Source: Oscillospiraceae bacterium
GTDB lineage: Bacteria > Bacillota > Clostridia > Oscillospirales > Ruminococcaceae
Assembly: GCA_018110905.1 (NCBI GenBank)
Contig: JAGBAZ010000013.1
Coordinates: 1-44,564, forward strand
DNA length: 44,564 bases
Direction of reading: 5' to 3'
Shown in pieces: positions 31,101 through 38,096 of this stretch. The number at the start of each line of letters is the position of its first letter. Position 1 is the first letter of the stretch. The position numbers and the translations under genes are program-made. The notes under the pieces were generated by a model. That model searched no databases. It worked only from the letters and a program-made list of their open reading frames with translations, and was not told the DNA's origin.

Positions 31101-33410
31101 CGGGAAAGAATCTTCGGAACGGGACCCGGAGTTCCCGGAAGAAACTATCTCGGAACCGGCGACCATCTTTTCCAGTATTGCGACGACCCGGACAATACGG
31201 AATATTACGGATATTATTATTACGATTCGCTCTATCACGCGGCTTCCTATAATCGAAGCGCACAAAGATTTTATGTTTATGATTATCTTGAGCGCGCGGT
31301 GGATTCAAGCACGGCTGACTTCCTTCCGCTGAACTCTCCTTATGTAAACACAAACGGAAGACCGGTCGGAACATACAGCAACAACGGTCAGTACGGAGAA
31401 TATAACGGAACGACCCATTATCAATATACCGGTGGTTCCGGAGTTACTTCGGAATACTGGTTCGGACTTAAAACCGATATTGAATTCTTTCTTCCAAGCG
31501 ACCCGGGAGGAAAGGATTCCCAGGGAAACAACGTAAACCAGGGACTTAACGGAAAAGACCTTGTTTTCGACTTCACCGGAGATGATGACGTGTGGGTATT
31601 CGTCGACGATATTCTTGTTCTTGATATCGGCGGTATTCACAACGCCCTCGAAGGTTCCATAAACTTCTCCACCGGCGTTGTTACGGTAAACGGCAGTACG
31701 TCCGCTCTTCCAAAATCGATTGGAGCAGGTGAGCATACCCTTACAATGTACTATCTTGAACGAGGAGCTTCCCAATCCAACTGCAAGATCAAATTCAACA
31801 TAACGACCCGTTATCATCTTAAGATAATGAAGGAGGACGTCCTTACAAGGGAACTTCTTGACGGTGCGGAATTTACGGTTTATACCGACGAAGCCTGCAC
31901 GAAGGAAGCCTTCCTTTGGGAAAGCGAAGCGGCAAACAAAGCCGGCGCGGAAGGACAGAGCACCTTTGTTGTAAAGAACGGCGTTGCGAATATGTGGGGA
32001 CTTGCCTCCGGCAACACCTACTACATAAAAGAAACAAAATATCCCACAAACGGCGGCTACGGAGTTGCAAACGGAATAATCGTGATGCAGCTCAACAGCC
32101 TTGGAACAGCAACTTTCGACGTTATTCCGAACCCGGATGCGGAAGGAAGCGACCTTTCCGGCGGCTTCACTGTCCACGGATTCAGAATAGACGTTGAAAA
32201 CCACGAAGCCTATCTTGTTGCAACAAACGGCAAGGAGGAATACGGCGACGAGGTAACATCCGTAACCGTTGTGAAGGAATGGAACGATAACATTGACCAT
32301 TCAAAGGATTCCATAACGGTCTATATCCTTGCGAACGGATTCCGGATTCAGGAAGCGGTGCTCAGTGAGGCGAACAACTGGACCCACACCTGGAAAAACC
32401 TTCCGGTAAAGGGCGACAGCGGAAACCCGGTAACCTATACCGTTGAGGAAGGAACTGTTCCGGGATATTTCGGAACAATAACGCCTCTTGTTTCTTCCGG
32501 CGGCGGAGGAGACTGGACCGAGGTCGATTCCTTCAAAAACGGAAAAACCTACGTAATACAATCCGGTGCAGGAACATTGAGAGCTACTGAAAGCGGCGGA
32601 ATTGAATGGTACTGGAACTTTGAGGAAATGAAAACCGTTCCCGAAGGAAGATGGAAAGCAACGGTAAACGGAGATAACATCACCCTTACCAATGAAGCCG
32701 GACAGAAGTTCTATTATTCTTCCGGAAGCCGGGTTTTCGGAGTAGGCAAAAGTCCTCCGGGCGATACATCTCTTCTTTTTATAGATAAAAAAATCGCTTA
32801 TAACGATAGCGGTACAATGAGATATATGGATTGGGGCAACGGGAAAACAATCCAGTCGATAGAACATCCTTCCGGTTCTCCGCAGCTTACTCTTTATGAA
32901 GAAAGCGGAGGAGAAACCGTTACGAACGGATTCCTTATAACAAACGAACCCGTAACCGTTGAAAACAGCGTTTCCTTCAAGGTAAACAAAGCCTGGGACA
33001 CCGGAAACTTTGCTTCGGTAAAGGATTACGAGCAGCTTGTTGTAACAATGAAGCTCCTTGAAAACGAAAAAGATTCCGGCATGAGCGCAAACCTCAGCCT
33101 TAAAAACGGCTGGACATATACATTCAAAGATCTTCCGAAATTCGACAGCGGAGGAAAGGAAATTGTTTATTCCGTTGAAGAAGTTTATATTTCTTCCGAA
33201 TGGCATCCGGAATACGGCGAAATAACCATTGACGGAAACCGTTACGAAACAACGGTAACAAATGTTTACCGGATGTATTACGAACTTCCGCAAACCGGCG
33301 GAGGAGGAATTATTCCCGGTATCATCGGCACGTTCCTTTCAGTTTTGTCGGGAACGACCCTGATATATAAAAACTTCTGTAAAAAGCGTGGAAAGGAGGA
33401 TTCTTCCTGA
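28152..33410 (+). CDS. Giant sortase-anchored adhesin with HxH...C repeats and degenerate CHAP-like domain
   Basis: This 1,752-residue surface protein starts with TTG at 28152 after GGAGGG and has a membrane-type signal (ILSVLSAAVVFCTTYALIL). Domains by residue: six E-H-x-H...C motifs (53-170); a CHAP-like fold (197-355) whose usual W-C-A reads WNILFAGFCLDYA, Asn243 in place of the nucleophile Cys, and whose usual HVGI reads DRAGII; ten more E-H-x-H...C motifs (353-556); a beta-trefoil-like region (660-803); an InlB-type repeat (803-883); a fibro-slime/PA14-like domain with TGDDDVWVFVDD (937-1220); three Cna-B-like regions; and the LPQTGGGG anchor at 1712 with a short basic tail. It is first of the sortase-linked structural genes and probably forms a pilus tip or stand-alone adhesin. 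The ligand is unknown. Confidence 0.85.
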   Translation: MESNLEQRMKKYAKKNSRKKIWLKILSVLSAAVVFCTTYALILPAITQERETFCGTEEHIHSESCALSEEKILICELLEEAEHFHSEECFEKILACETEERHLHSEECYSGEELICEKPEEHIHSEECYESSLLCEIPETEGHAHSEDCYEVETTSCITEEHTHSLACYSDGTADIETEEQWNASFAFEDLGEVVSENLITIAKSQLGYHESTKNYIVLEDGETIKGRTRYGEWYGEPYADWNILFAGFCLDYAKAEIPFDADIEKWIELLSVPETDIFRKAGEHEALAGDLMFFDEDKDGKPDRAGIIIEITEDGYKTATGDYGDSVQAVPYGKADETIFGFAEIAIPSPYHCGLEEHIHDNCFDENGNLSCGFEEHIHSESCLEEKTEENKPEYFCGMTEHAHTNECFGENGETVCEAEEHAHTEECFTENTEPEYFCGMAEHAHTDECFGENGETVCEAEEHAHTEECLSENTEPIYFCNLEEHLHTEECLDENDENICGLNEHLHDDSCLTEKEEKEFWCGFNEHTHSEECFDENGEAVCKAEEHSHTDNCRVSFENLTEEEKARIEEVIKIIDELPTPDEIDLKIEEFEEAEDYEGEEAWLTEIYRQVGMAYKYYTDLPENHRQFVPNSEKLMELEYIWSMAILIEMEIADTIDYSSGMFTGTKAFVLYTKGANGYYAFNGTGKAVPINIDSNGVITANVNNRNELLWTFERRSTNTYLIKNLSSGRYMHTYSYSGGAITTSGAYQSTVVTATGGVKIRSNSSDYARLDEANRTFLPTTNANAAAIYNFGVYDSSNQVYIWIDGTNGEMDYLAGSDDIGYSLKKGESFILPENWKSPDGYNYKVQGWYDIIDGEYYLPGAEISPTKNTVFYADWVPASYDIGQFNASVSPTVSTSDFITTRVYDYSPFFNFPYVNANVTVDASGHSETWSIKSTQKGAGNLIFRDWSGGKLSYPSNSDNGDNKYTGDNTNPNLLSAEVRERIFGTGPGVPGRNYLGTGDHLFQYCDDPDNTEYYGYYYYDSLYHAASYNRSAQRFYVYDYLERAVDSSTADFLPLNSPYVNTNGRPVGTYSNNGQYGEYNGTTHYQYTGGSGVTSEYWFGLKTDIEFFLPSDPGGKDSQGNNVNQGLNGKDLVFDFTGDDDVWVFVDDILVLDIGGIHNALEGSINFSTGVVTVNGSTSALPKSIGAGEHTLTMYYLERGASQSNCKIKFNITTRYHLKIMKEDVLTRELLDGAEFTVYTDEACTKEAFLWESEAANKAGAEGQSTFVVKNGVANMWGLASGNTYYIKETKYPTNGGYGVANGIIVMQLNSLGTATFDVIPNPDAEGSDLSGGFTVHGFRIDVENHEAYLVATNGKEEYGDEVTSVTVVKEWNDNIDHSKDSITVYILANGFRIQEAVLSEANNWTHTWKNLPVKGDSGNPVTYTVEEGTVPGYFGTITPLVSSGGGGDWTEVDSFKNGKTYVIQSGAGTLRATESGGIEWYWNFEEMKTVPEGRWKATVNGDNITLTNEAGQKFYYSSGSRVFGVGKSPPGDTSLLFIDKKIAYNDSGTMRYMDWGNGKTIQSIEHPSGSPQLTLYEESGGETVTNGFLITNEPVTVENSVSFKVNKAWDTGNFASVKDYEQLVVTMKLLENEKDSGMSANLSLKNGWTYTFKDLPKFDSGGKEIVYSVEEVYISSEWHPEYGEITIDGNRYETTVTNVYRMYYELPQTGGGGIIPGIIGTFLSVLSGTTLIYKNFCKKRGKEDSS
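29341..29592 (+). repeat. Tandem 126-bp near-identical coding repeats
   Basis: Two consecutive 126-bp units (42 residues each) starting TCTGCGGAATG at 29341 and 29467 differ at only a handful of bases. Each encodes two H-A-H...C motifs (EHAHTNEC and EHAHTEEC type). The close match suggests recent duplication or slippage within the adhesin gene. Confidence 0.85.
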
Positions 33411-33475
33411 AACGCATTAAATATGTTTCAAAAAATTCGGAAATAAAAAATCAAAAAAGAAAGGACTTTGTAAAA

Positions 33476-34933
33476 ATGAAACTTACAAAAATCGCAAGTC
33501 TTATCCTTGCAATTGCACTTGTTTTCTCCCTTGGAATCACTGCTTTCGCAGCAGAATCCGGTTCCATCACCATCAACGGCATCAGCGCAGGAAACACTTA
33601 TGAAATTTATAAACTTCTTGACCTCGAAAGCTACGATTCCGTTTCCGGTGCTTATTCCTATAAAGTAAACTCCGACTGGAACACATTCTTTGAAACTTCC
33701 GATGCTCTTTCTTATGTTGCAATCGACGGCAACGGATATGTAACCTGGACAGCTGCAGAAGACGATGACACCGTCGCAGCTTTCGCAAAAAAAGCTCTTG
33801 CATTTGCAAAAGCAAACGGCATTGACCCCGTAAAATCTTCCACTGTTTCCGGCCAGTTTGTTGTTACCGGAAACTCCGGCGTATTCTCCGGACTTGAACT
33901 CGGTTATTACCTCATCGACTCCACCATGGGTGCTCTTTGCGGTCTTACCACCACCAACCCTGATGCTTCCATCAACGCAAAAAACGGCGCTCCCACCATT
34001 GATAAACAGGTTCAGGAAGACTCCACCGGACAGTGGGGCGCAAACAACACTGCAGAAGTCGGTCAGGACATAAACTACCGCGTAACCATCAACGTACACC
34101 AGGGCGCACAGAACTATGTTCTCCATGATACCATGTCCACCGGCCTTTCCTTCAACGAAGGTTCCGTAAGCATCCAGCATGTTGTTCCCGGTGTAAAAGA
34201 AGAAATCGTTCCCGCCGCCGATTACGAAGTTGTAACCAACGGTCTTGGCGATACCTGCACTTTCGAAATCAGATTCATTCAGTCTTTCTGCGACAAACTT
34301 GAAACCAACGATAAAGTAATTATTTCCTATTCCGCAAAAATCACCGAAGAAGCAATCGTTTCTTATGATACCTACACCAACAATGCTATCCTCAGCTATG
34401 GTGTTGACCACAAAACTTCTGAAGATTCCGTAACAACCAAAACTTTTGAATTCGATATCGTAAAAACCGATAGCCAGAATAACCTTATCCCCGGCGCAGA
34501 ATTCAAAATTTATGATGCAGCTACCGACGGAAACGAAGTTGCTGTTGTAAAAGTTAACGATAATACTTACCGCCGTGCATTGTCCACCGAAGCAGGCGAA
34601 TCCATTGTTGTTACCAACGATTCCGGCAAGGGTATGATCAGAGTAATCGGTTTTGACAACGGTACTTATTATCTTGAAGAAACTGTTTCCCCTGCAGGTT
34701 ATAACAAACTTACCACCCGCACCAAATTTATCATCAGTGACAATGACCTTAATGCTATTTTCAACGACGGCATTTATTCCACCGGTTCCGGTGTTCACGT
34801 AGTTAACAAAACCGGTTCCATGCTTCCCGAAACCGGCGGCATCGGCACCACCCTTTTCTATGTTGTTGGCGGCATTCTTGTTGCAGGATCCCTTGTTTTC
34901 CTTGTAACCAAAAAACGCATGAGCAACAGATGA
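33476..34933 (+). CDS. Major pilin (isopeptide-type backbone subunit)
   Basis: This 485-residue secreted subunit has a signal peptide ending AFA-AESG. The fold is that of FimA/SpaA-type backbone pilins: an N-terminal domain, a middle domain (IDKQVQEDSTGQW to about residue 300), and a C-terminal Cna-B domain with IVKTDSQNNLIPGAEFKIYD and an E-box YYLEETVSPAGYN (Glu near residue 402). The sorting signal is LPETGG near residue 450, followed by a hydrophobic helix and KKRMSNR. Codon choice is strongly biased, as in highly expressed genes. The pilin Lys cannot be named with confidence. AAAGGAC precedes ATG. Sortase C follows directly. Confidence 0.9.
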   Translation: MKLTKIASLILAIALVFSLGITAFAAESGSITINGISAGNTYEIYKLLDLESYDSVSGAYSYKVNSDWNTFFETSDALSYVAIDGNGYVTWTAAEDDDTVAAFAKKALAFAKANGIDPVKSSTVSGQFVVTGNSGVFSGLELGYYLIDSTMGALCGLTTTNPDASINAKNGAPTIDKQVQEDSTGQWGANNTAEVGQDINYRVTINVHQGAQNYVLHDTMSTGLSFNEGSVSIQHVVPGVKEEIVPAADYEVVTNGLGDTCTFEIRFIQSFCDKLETNDKVIISYSAKITEEAIVSYDTYTNNAILSYGVDHKTSEDSVTTKTFEFDIVKTDSQNNLIPGAEFKIYDAATDGNEVAVVKVNDNTYRRALSTEAGESIVVTNDSGKGMIRVIGFDNGTYYLEETVSPAGYNKLTTRTKFIISDNDLNAIFNDGIYSTGSGVHVVNKTGSMLPETGGIGTTLFYVVGGILVAGSLVFLVTKKRMSNR

Positions 34934-34968
34934 TCGGTCGATACTGATCAGTATTAAATATTAAAATT

Positions 34969-35000
34969 CCGCACAGCTGTCATAAAAACAGCTGTGCGGC
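34969..35000 (+). other. Hairpin between pilin and sortase C genes
   Basis: CCGCACAGCTGT/ACAGCTGTGCGG forms a 12-bp perfect stem with a CATAAAA loop but has no T-run; it is followed by the sortase ribosome binding site. It could stabilise the upstream pilin mRNA or mark a processing point and so set pilin above sortase levels. Confidence 0.55.
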
Positions 35001-35015
35001 AAGGAGAGGTCTGCA

Positions 35016-35852
35016 ATGAAGAACAAAACAAACTTATTGTTAATATTGATCCTTATTGCAGGTCTGTCCTTGCTTATTTACCCCTCTTTCAGCGATTACT
35101 GGAACTCCTTTACCCAGTCACAGGTAATTGTTGACTACACAAAGCAGATAGACAACCTTGATGAGGAAAAATATGACCGGATTCTTTCCGAAGCAAGAGC
35201 GTATAACGAAAAACTTATCGGAAGAAGAAATCCATATTTGCTGAGCGATGAACAGAAAGCCGAATACGACGAGCTCCTCGATATTTCCGGAATCGGAATT
35301 ATGGGATATATCGAAATCCCGGCAATAAACTGCACCCTTCCGGTGTATCACGGAACAGATGATTCCGTTCTGCAGATTGCGGTGGGTCATCTTGAATGGT
35401 CAAGCCTTCCTGTCGGAGGAAAAGGCACCCATTGCGTCCTTTCCGGACACAGGGGCCTTCCTTCCGCAAAGCTTTTTACCGATCTTGATAAAGTTGTTGT
35501 CGGGGATATTTTTATTCTTCGTGTTCTTGACGAGGTTTTTACCTATGAGGTTGACAGCATTATGATTGTTGAACCCCACGAAACAGACAGCCTTTTAATC
35601 GAAAAAGAAAAGGATTACTGTACCCTTATAACATGCACTCCATATGCGATTAATACACACAGAATTCTTGTTCGGGGAGAGAGGGTTGAAAATCCGGAGG
35701 AATCAAAGAATATCCGGGTTGTTTCCGAGGCGGTACAGATCGAACCCCTTATCATTGCGCCGATTGTCGCGGTGCCTATTCTTCTTGCCCTGTTTGTTAA
35801 GATAATGATTCCAAAGAAAAAAAGCGGAGGTGATGGTTATGACGAAATCTAA
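35016..35852 (+). CDS. Class C sortase (pilus polymerase)
   Basis: This 278-residue membrane transpeptidase polymerises pilin subunits by joining a cleaved LPxTG threonine to a pilin lysine. An N-terminal membrane helix (LLLILILIAGLSLLIYPSFS) is followed by the typical SYWN-like segment (SDYWNSFTQSQVI), GYIEIPAINCTLPVYHG, SGHRGL with His145, TLITCTPY with Cys207 and Arg216 in THRILVRG. A second membrane helix at the C-terminus (IIAPIVAVPILLALFVKIMI) is standard for class C. AGGAG precedes ATG. It overlaps the next gene by 14 bp. Confidence 0.95.
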   Translation: MKNKTNLLLILILIAGLSLLIYPSFSDYWNSFTQSQVIVDYTKQIDNLDEEKYDRILSEARAYNEKLIGRRNPYLLSDEQKAEYDELLDISGIGIMGYIEIPAINCTLPVYHGTDDSVLQIAVGHLEWSSLPVGGKGTHCVLSGHRGLPSAKLFTDLDKVVVGDIFILRVLDEVFTYEVDSIMIVEPHETDSLLIEKEKDYCTLITCTPYAINTHRILVRGERVENPEESKNIRVVSEAVQIEPLIIAPIVAVPILLALFVKIMIPKKKSGGDGYDEI

Positions 35853-36807
35853 AAGATTTTTGGCTTTATTGCTTATGCTCATAATCCTGTTTTGCGCTTC
35901 TGCAAAGGTTTTTGCGGTTTCGGGAAAAATCGATCCGCAGCGGGGATCAAGCCTTGAAATAATTTTCCGTGAAGGAGAGAAAAACCTTTCCGACGCTGAA
36001 TTTTCGGTTTATCTTATTGCAAACATAACCGAAAACGGAAAATTCATCGTCACCGAGGAATTCAGCGGTTTTAATGTAAACATAACCGGAGTGAATGATG
36101 AAGCGTGGCGCGCTTTGGTCATGACGCTCGAAAGTTTCATTTTCCAGAACAAAGTTGCTCCGGCTGTAAGCGGAAAAACGGACTCCGAAGGAATTTTAGT
36201 TTTGGAGGGATTGAAGCCGGGACTTTATCTTGTTATCGGAAATCCCGTTTCCATTGACGGATACACTTACTTTGCGGAAACCGCAATTATACAGATTCCG
36301 GCTTTGGATAACGAAAACAATATCTGGGATTATGATGTTTCAATAAAACCGAAACACAGTTCCATTCCGGACGGCAGCGCGGACAGCTTTGTGACAAGAA
36401 AAGTCCTTAAAATCTGGAACGATAAGGGATACGAATTTTTGCGTCCAAAAGAAATTACCGTATATCTGTTTTGTGACGGCGAACTTTACGATACCGTAAA
36501 ACTCAGCAAGGACAGTAACTGGCGCCATACCTGGGAAAAGCTTGATGAAGGTCACCGCTGGACAGTTTCAGAAAAAGTTCCGGACAGCTATAAAGTCCGC
36601 ATCACAAAAGAAGGTATTACTTTTTTAATCGAAAACAGTATTGAAAAACCAGAACCGCCGGAAAAACCGGAACCCCCGAAAGATCCGGATGAACCGAAAC
36701 TTCCCCAGACCGGCCAGCTCTGGTGGCCTGTTCCGGTGCTTTTTGGAATAGGACTTCTTTTTGTTGCTGCGGGAATTTTCAGAAGAAGAGGCGGCTATGA
36801 AAAATAA
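35839..36807 (+). CDS. Accessory or basal pilin with LPQTG anchor
   Basis: This 322-residue protein has a signal peptide (LALLLMLIILFCASAKVFA). Two Cna-B-like domains follow: one at about 30-175 with GLKPGLYLVIG, and one at about 190-275 beginning VTRKVLKIWNDKGYEFLRPK. A proline-rich stalk (EKPEPPEKPEPPKDPDEPK) and LPQTGQ precede the final hydrophobic helix and RRRGGYEK. ATG at 35839 is used because GGAGG lies 8 bp upstream. A proline-rich stalk before the anchor is typical of base pilins that fix the fibre to the wall. It lies between the two sortase genes and overlaps both. Confidence 0.88.
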   Translation: MTKSKRFLALLLMLIILFCASAKVFAVSGKIDPQRGSSLEIIFREGEKNLSDAEFSVYLIANITENGKFIVTEEFSGFNVNITGVNDEAWRALVMTLESFIFQNKVAPAVSGKTDSEGILVLEGLKPGLYLVIGNPVSIDGYTYFAETAIIQIPALDNENNIWDYDVSIKPKHSSIPDGSADSFVTRKVLKIWNDKGYEFLRPKEITVYLFCDGELYDTVKLSKDSNWRHTWEKLDEGHRWTVSEKVPDSYKVRITKEGITFLIENSIEKPEPPEKPEPPKDPDEPKLPQTGQLWWPVPVLFGIGLLFVAAGIFRRRGGYEK

Positions 36808-37411
36808 AAGAGGAACAGGTTTAATCTTAATCGGGGCTGTTTTTGTTTTTGCGGCGGCAAGCCTTTCCGCGTATAACATTATTGAGGAAAACAACGCGAA
36901 AACTTTTTCTGAAAATGCGGTATCGGTTCTTGAACAGCAGATTGTTATCAAGGAAGAAACCGGAATTTTTGAAAATGCCGCCGAAACGGAAATCCCGGAT
37001 TACATTCTGAACCCGGAAATGGATATGCCGGAAACGGAAATCGACGGAACAAAATATATAGGAACTCTGGAAATTCCCAAAATCGCGCTTGATCTTCCGG
37101 TTATCAGCGAATGGAGCTATCCGAATCTTAAAATTGCGCCCTGCCGTTATTTCGGCTCTGCCTATCTTGATAACATGGTCATTGCGGCGCATAACTATAA
37201 ATCACATTTCCGGGAGATTGAAAATCTTTCTGCCGGGGACGAGGTTGTTTTTACAGATATTGACGGAAACAGGTTCTTTTATTCCGTTGCCGCAGCGGAA
37301 GTGCTTCCGCCGGAGGCGGTTGAGGAAATGACAAGCGGCTGGGATCTTACTCTTTTCACCTGTAATTCGGCAGGAACCTTTCGTGTTGCAATACGATGCG
37401 ATAAAAAATAA
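36797..37411 (+). CDS. Class D-like sortase
   Basis: This 204-residue transpeptidase has one N-terminal membrane helix (GLILIGAVFVFAAASLSAYN). The sortase barrel contains KYIGTLEIPKIALDLPVI, AAHNYKSHF with His132, LFTCNSAGTFRVAIRCDKK with Cys189 and Arg196. It lacks the C-terminal membrane helix of class C enzymes and fits the class D/small Firmicutes group. It overlaps the accessory pilin by 11 bp and ends the operon. Anchoring of finished pili to the wall is the likely role by analogy with other two-sortase pilus loci; the class assignment is moderate. Confidence 0.88.
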   Translation: MKNKRGTGLILIGAVFVFAAASLSAYNIIEENNAKTFSENAVSVLEQQIVIKEETGIFENAAETEIPDYILNPEMDMPETEIDGTKYIGTLEIPKIALDLPVISEWSYPNLKIAPCRYFGSAYLDNMVIAAHNYKSHFREIENLSAGDEVVFTDIDGNRFFYSVAAAEVLPPEAVEEMTSGWDLTLFTCNSAGTFRVAIRCDKK

Positions 37412-37440
37412 AAAACGCTCCGCGAAAAGGAATAATACAC

Positions 37441-37491
37441 ATGAACATCGCCATGCTCATCACCCGCATCTCGCCCATGCTCGGATTTTGA
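37441..37491 (+). CDS. Possible 16-residue leader peptide
   Basis: The frame MNIAMLITRISPMLGF ends in TGA at 37489-37491. AAAAGGA lies 10-15 bp upstream. A strong terminator follows 31 bp later and a decayed gene comes after it, the layout of an attenuated transcript. A GAGCAC-type imperfect palindrome overlaps its end. The peptide is not recognised and it could be chance. Confidence 0.35.
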   Translation: MNIAMLITRISPMLGF

Positions 37492-37522
37492 ACACCGTGC
37501 TCAAAGGCCGTGTAAATTAATG

Positions 37523-37562
37523 AAAACGGATAACCATGAGAAAAATGGTTATCCGTTTTTTT
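37523..37562 (+). terminator. Strong intrinsic terminator
   Basis: The 13-bp stem AACGGATAACCAT/ATGGTTATCCGTT is followed by seven T residues. It ends the surface-protein operon 112 bp after the sortase stop, or attenuates a transcript entering 37620-38096. Confidence 0.88.
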
Positions 37563-37639
37563 ATTATGAATTTGTGTATGCAAAAAAGCACAGAGTTAAT
37601 TGTTTTTTATATTTAATAGGTTTGTAATAAAAGATATTG

Positions 37640-38096
37640 ATAAATTTCAGCAAAAGGAAGAAAAAATTCCGCTTCCGCTGTTGGAGAAACAGAACCTTAC
37701 AGTGACCATTGGGTTTTTGCATTTAAAATCATTAACGAAGACCCTGGCAGAAAAAAGACCTTGCGTTTACTCTTACGGTAAGCGATGAAACAAACTTTGT
37801 TCATGGCGAATCGGCAGGTTACAATAAAAATTTTCTTATTGAATGGGAAAAAACCGGGACTTAATGTAAGTGTTCTGCATGATTCTGGCTATATCGGAAA
37901 AGACGCAGAGCATTCTTTAACGCACAGAAAACTTATAGCCGGAAAATTTTGGCAGACAGCGAAAACCCCATAAGACCCAAAAACAACTATCAGTTTGATT
38001 TTTACAGCCTTTTTGCCTATCACAATTTCGGACTTATTGAAAATTCGAGCCTTATAGAGAAAGCGGATATCCTTTATAACATTTCACATTCGAAAA
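37640..38096 (+). pseudogene. Decayed gene of unknown family
   Basis: Coherent protein-like segments occur in different plus-strand frames: WVFAFKIINEDPGRKK, then DLAFTLTVSDETNFVHGESA up to a stop at 37862, then LNVSVLHDSGYIGKDAEHSL, then LADSENPIRPKNNYQFDFYS and IEKADILYNISHSK. At least three indels would be needed to join them. No start with a ribosome binding site is left and no domain could be recognised. The 3' end runs into the convergent amylase gene. The alternative, that these frames are chance, is weakened by their order and amino-acid make-up. Confidence 0.5.

Noticed and set aside
33428..34798. Minus-strand frame of 456 codons opposite the major pilin
   Set aside because: The pilin has a clear signal peptide, E-box and sorting signal on the plus strand. 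The antisense frame results from strong codon bias.
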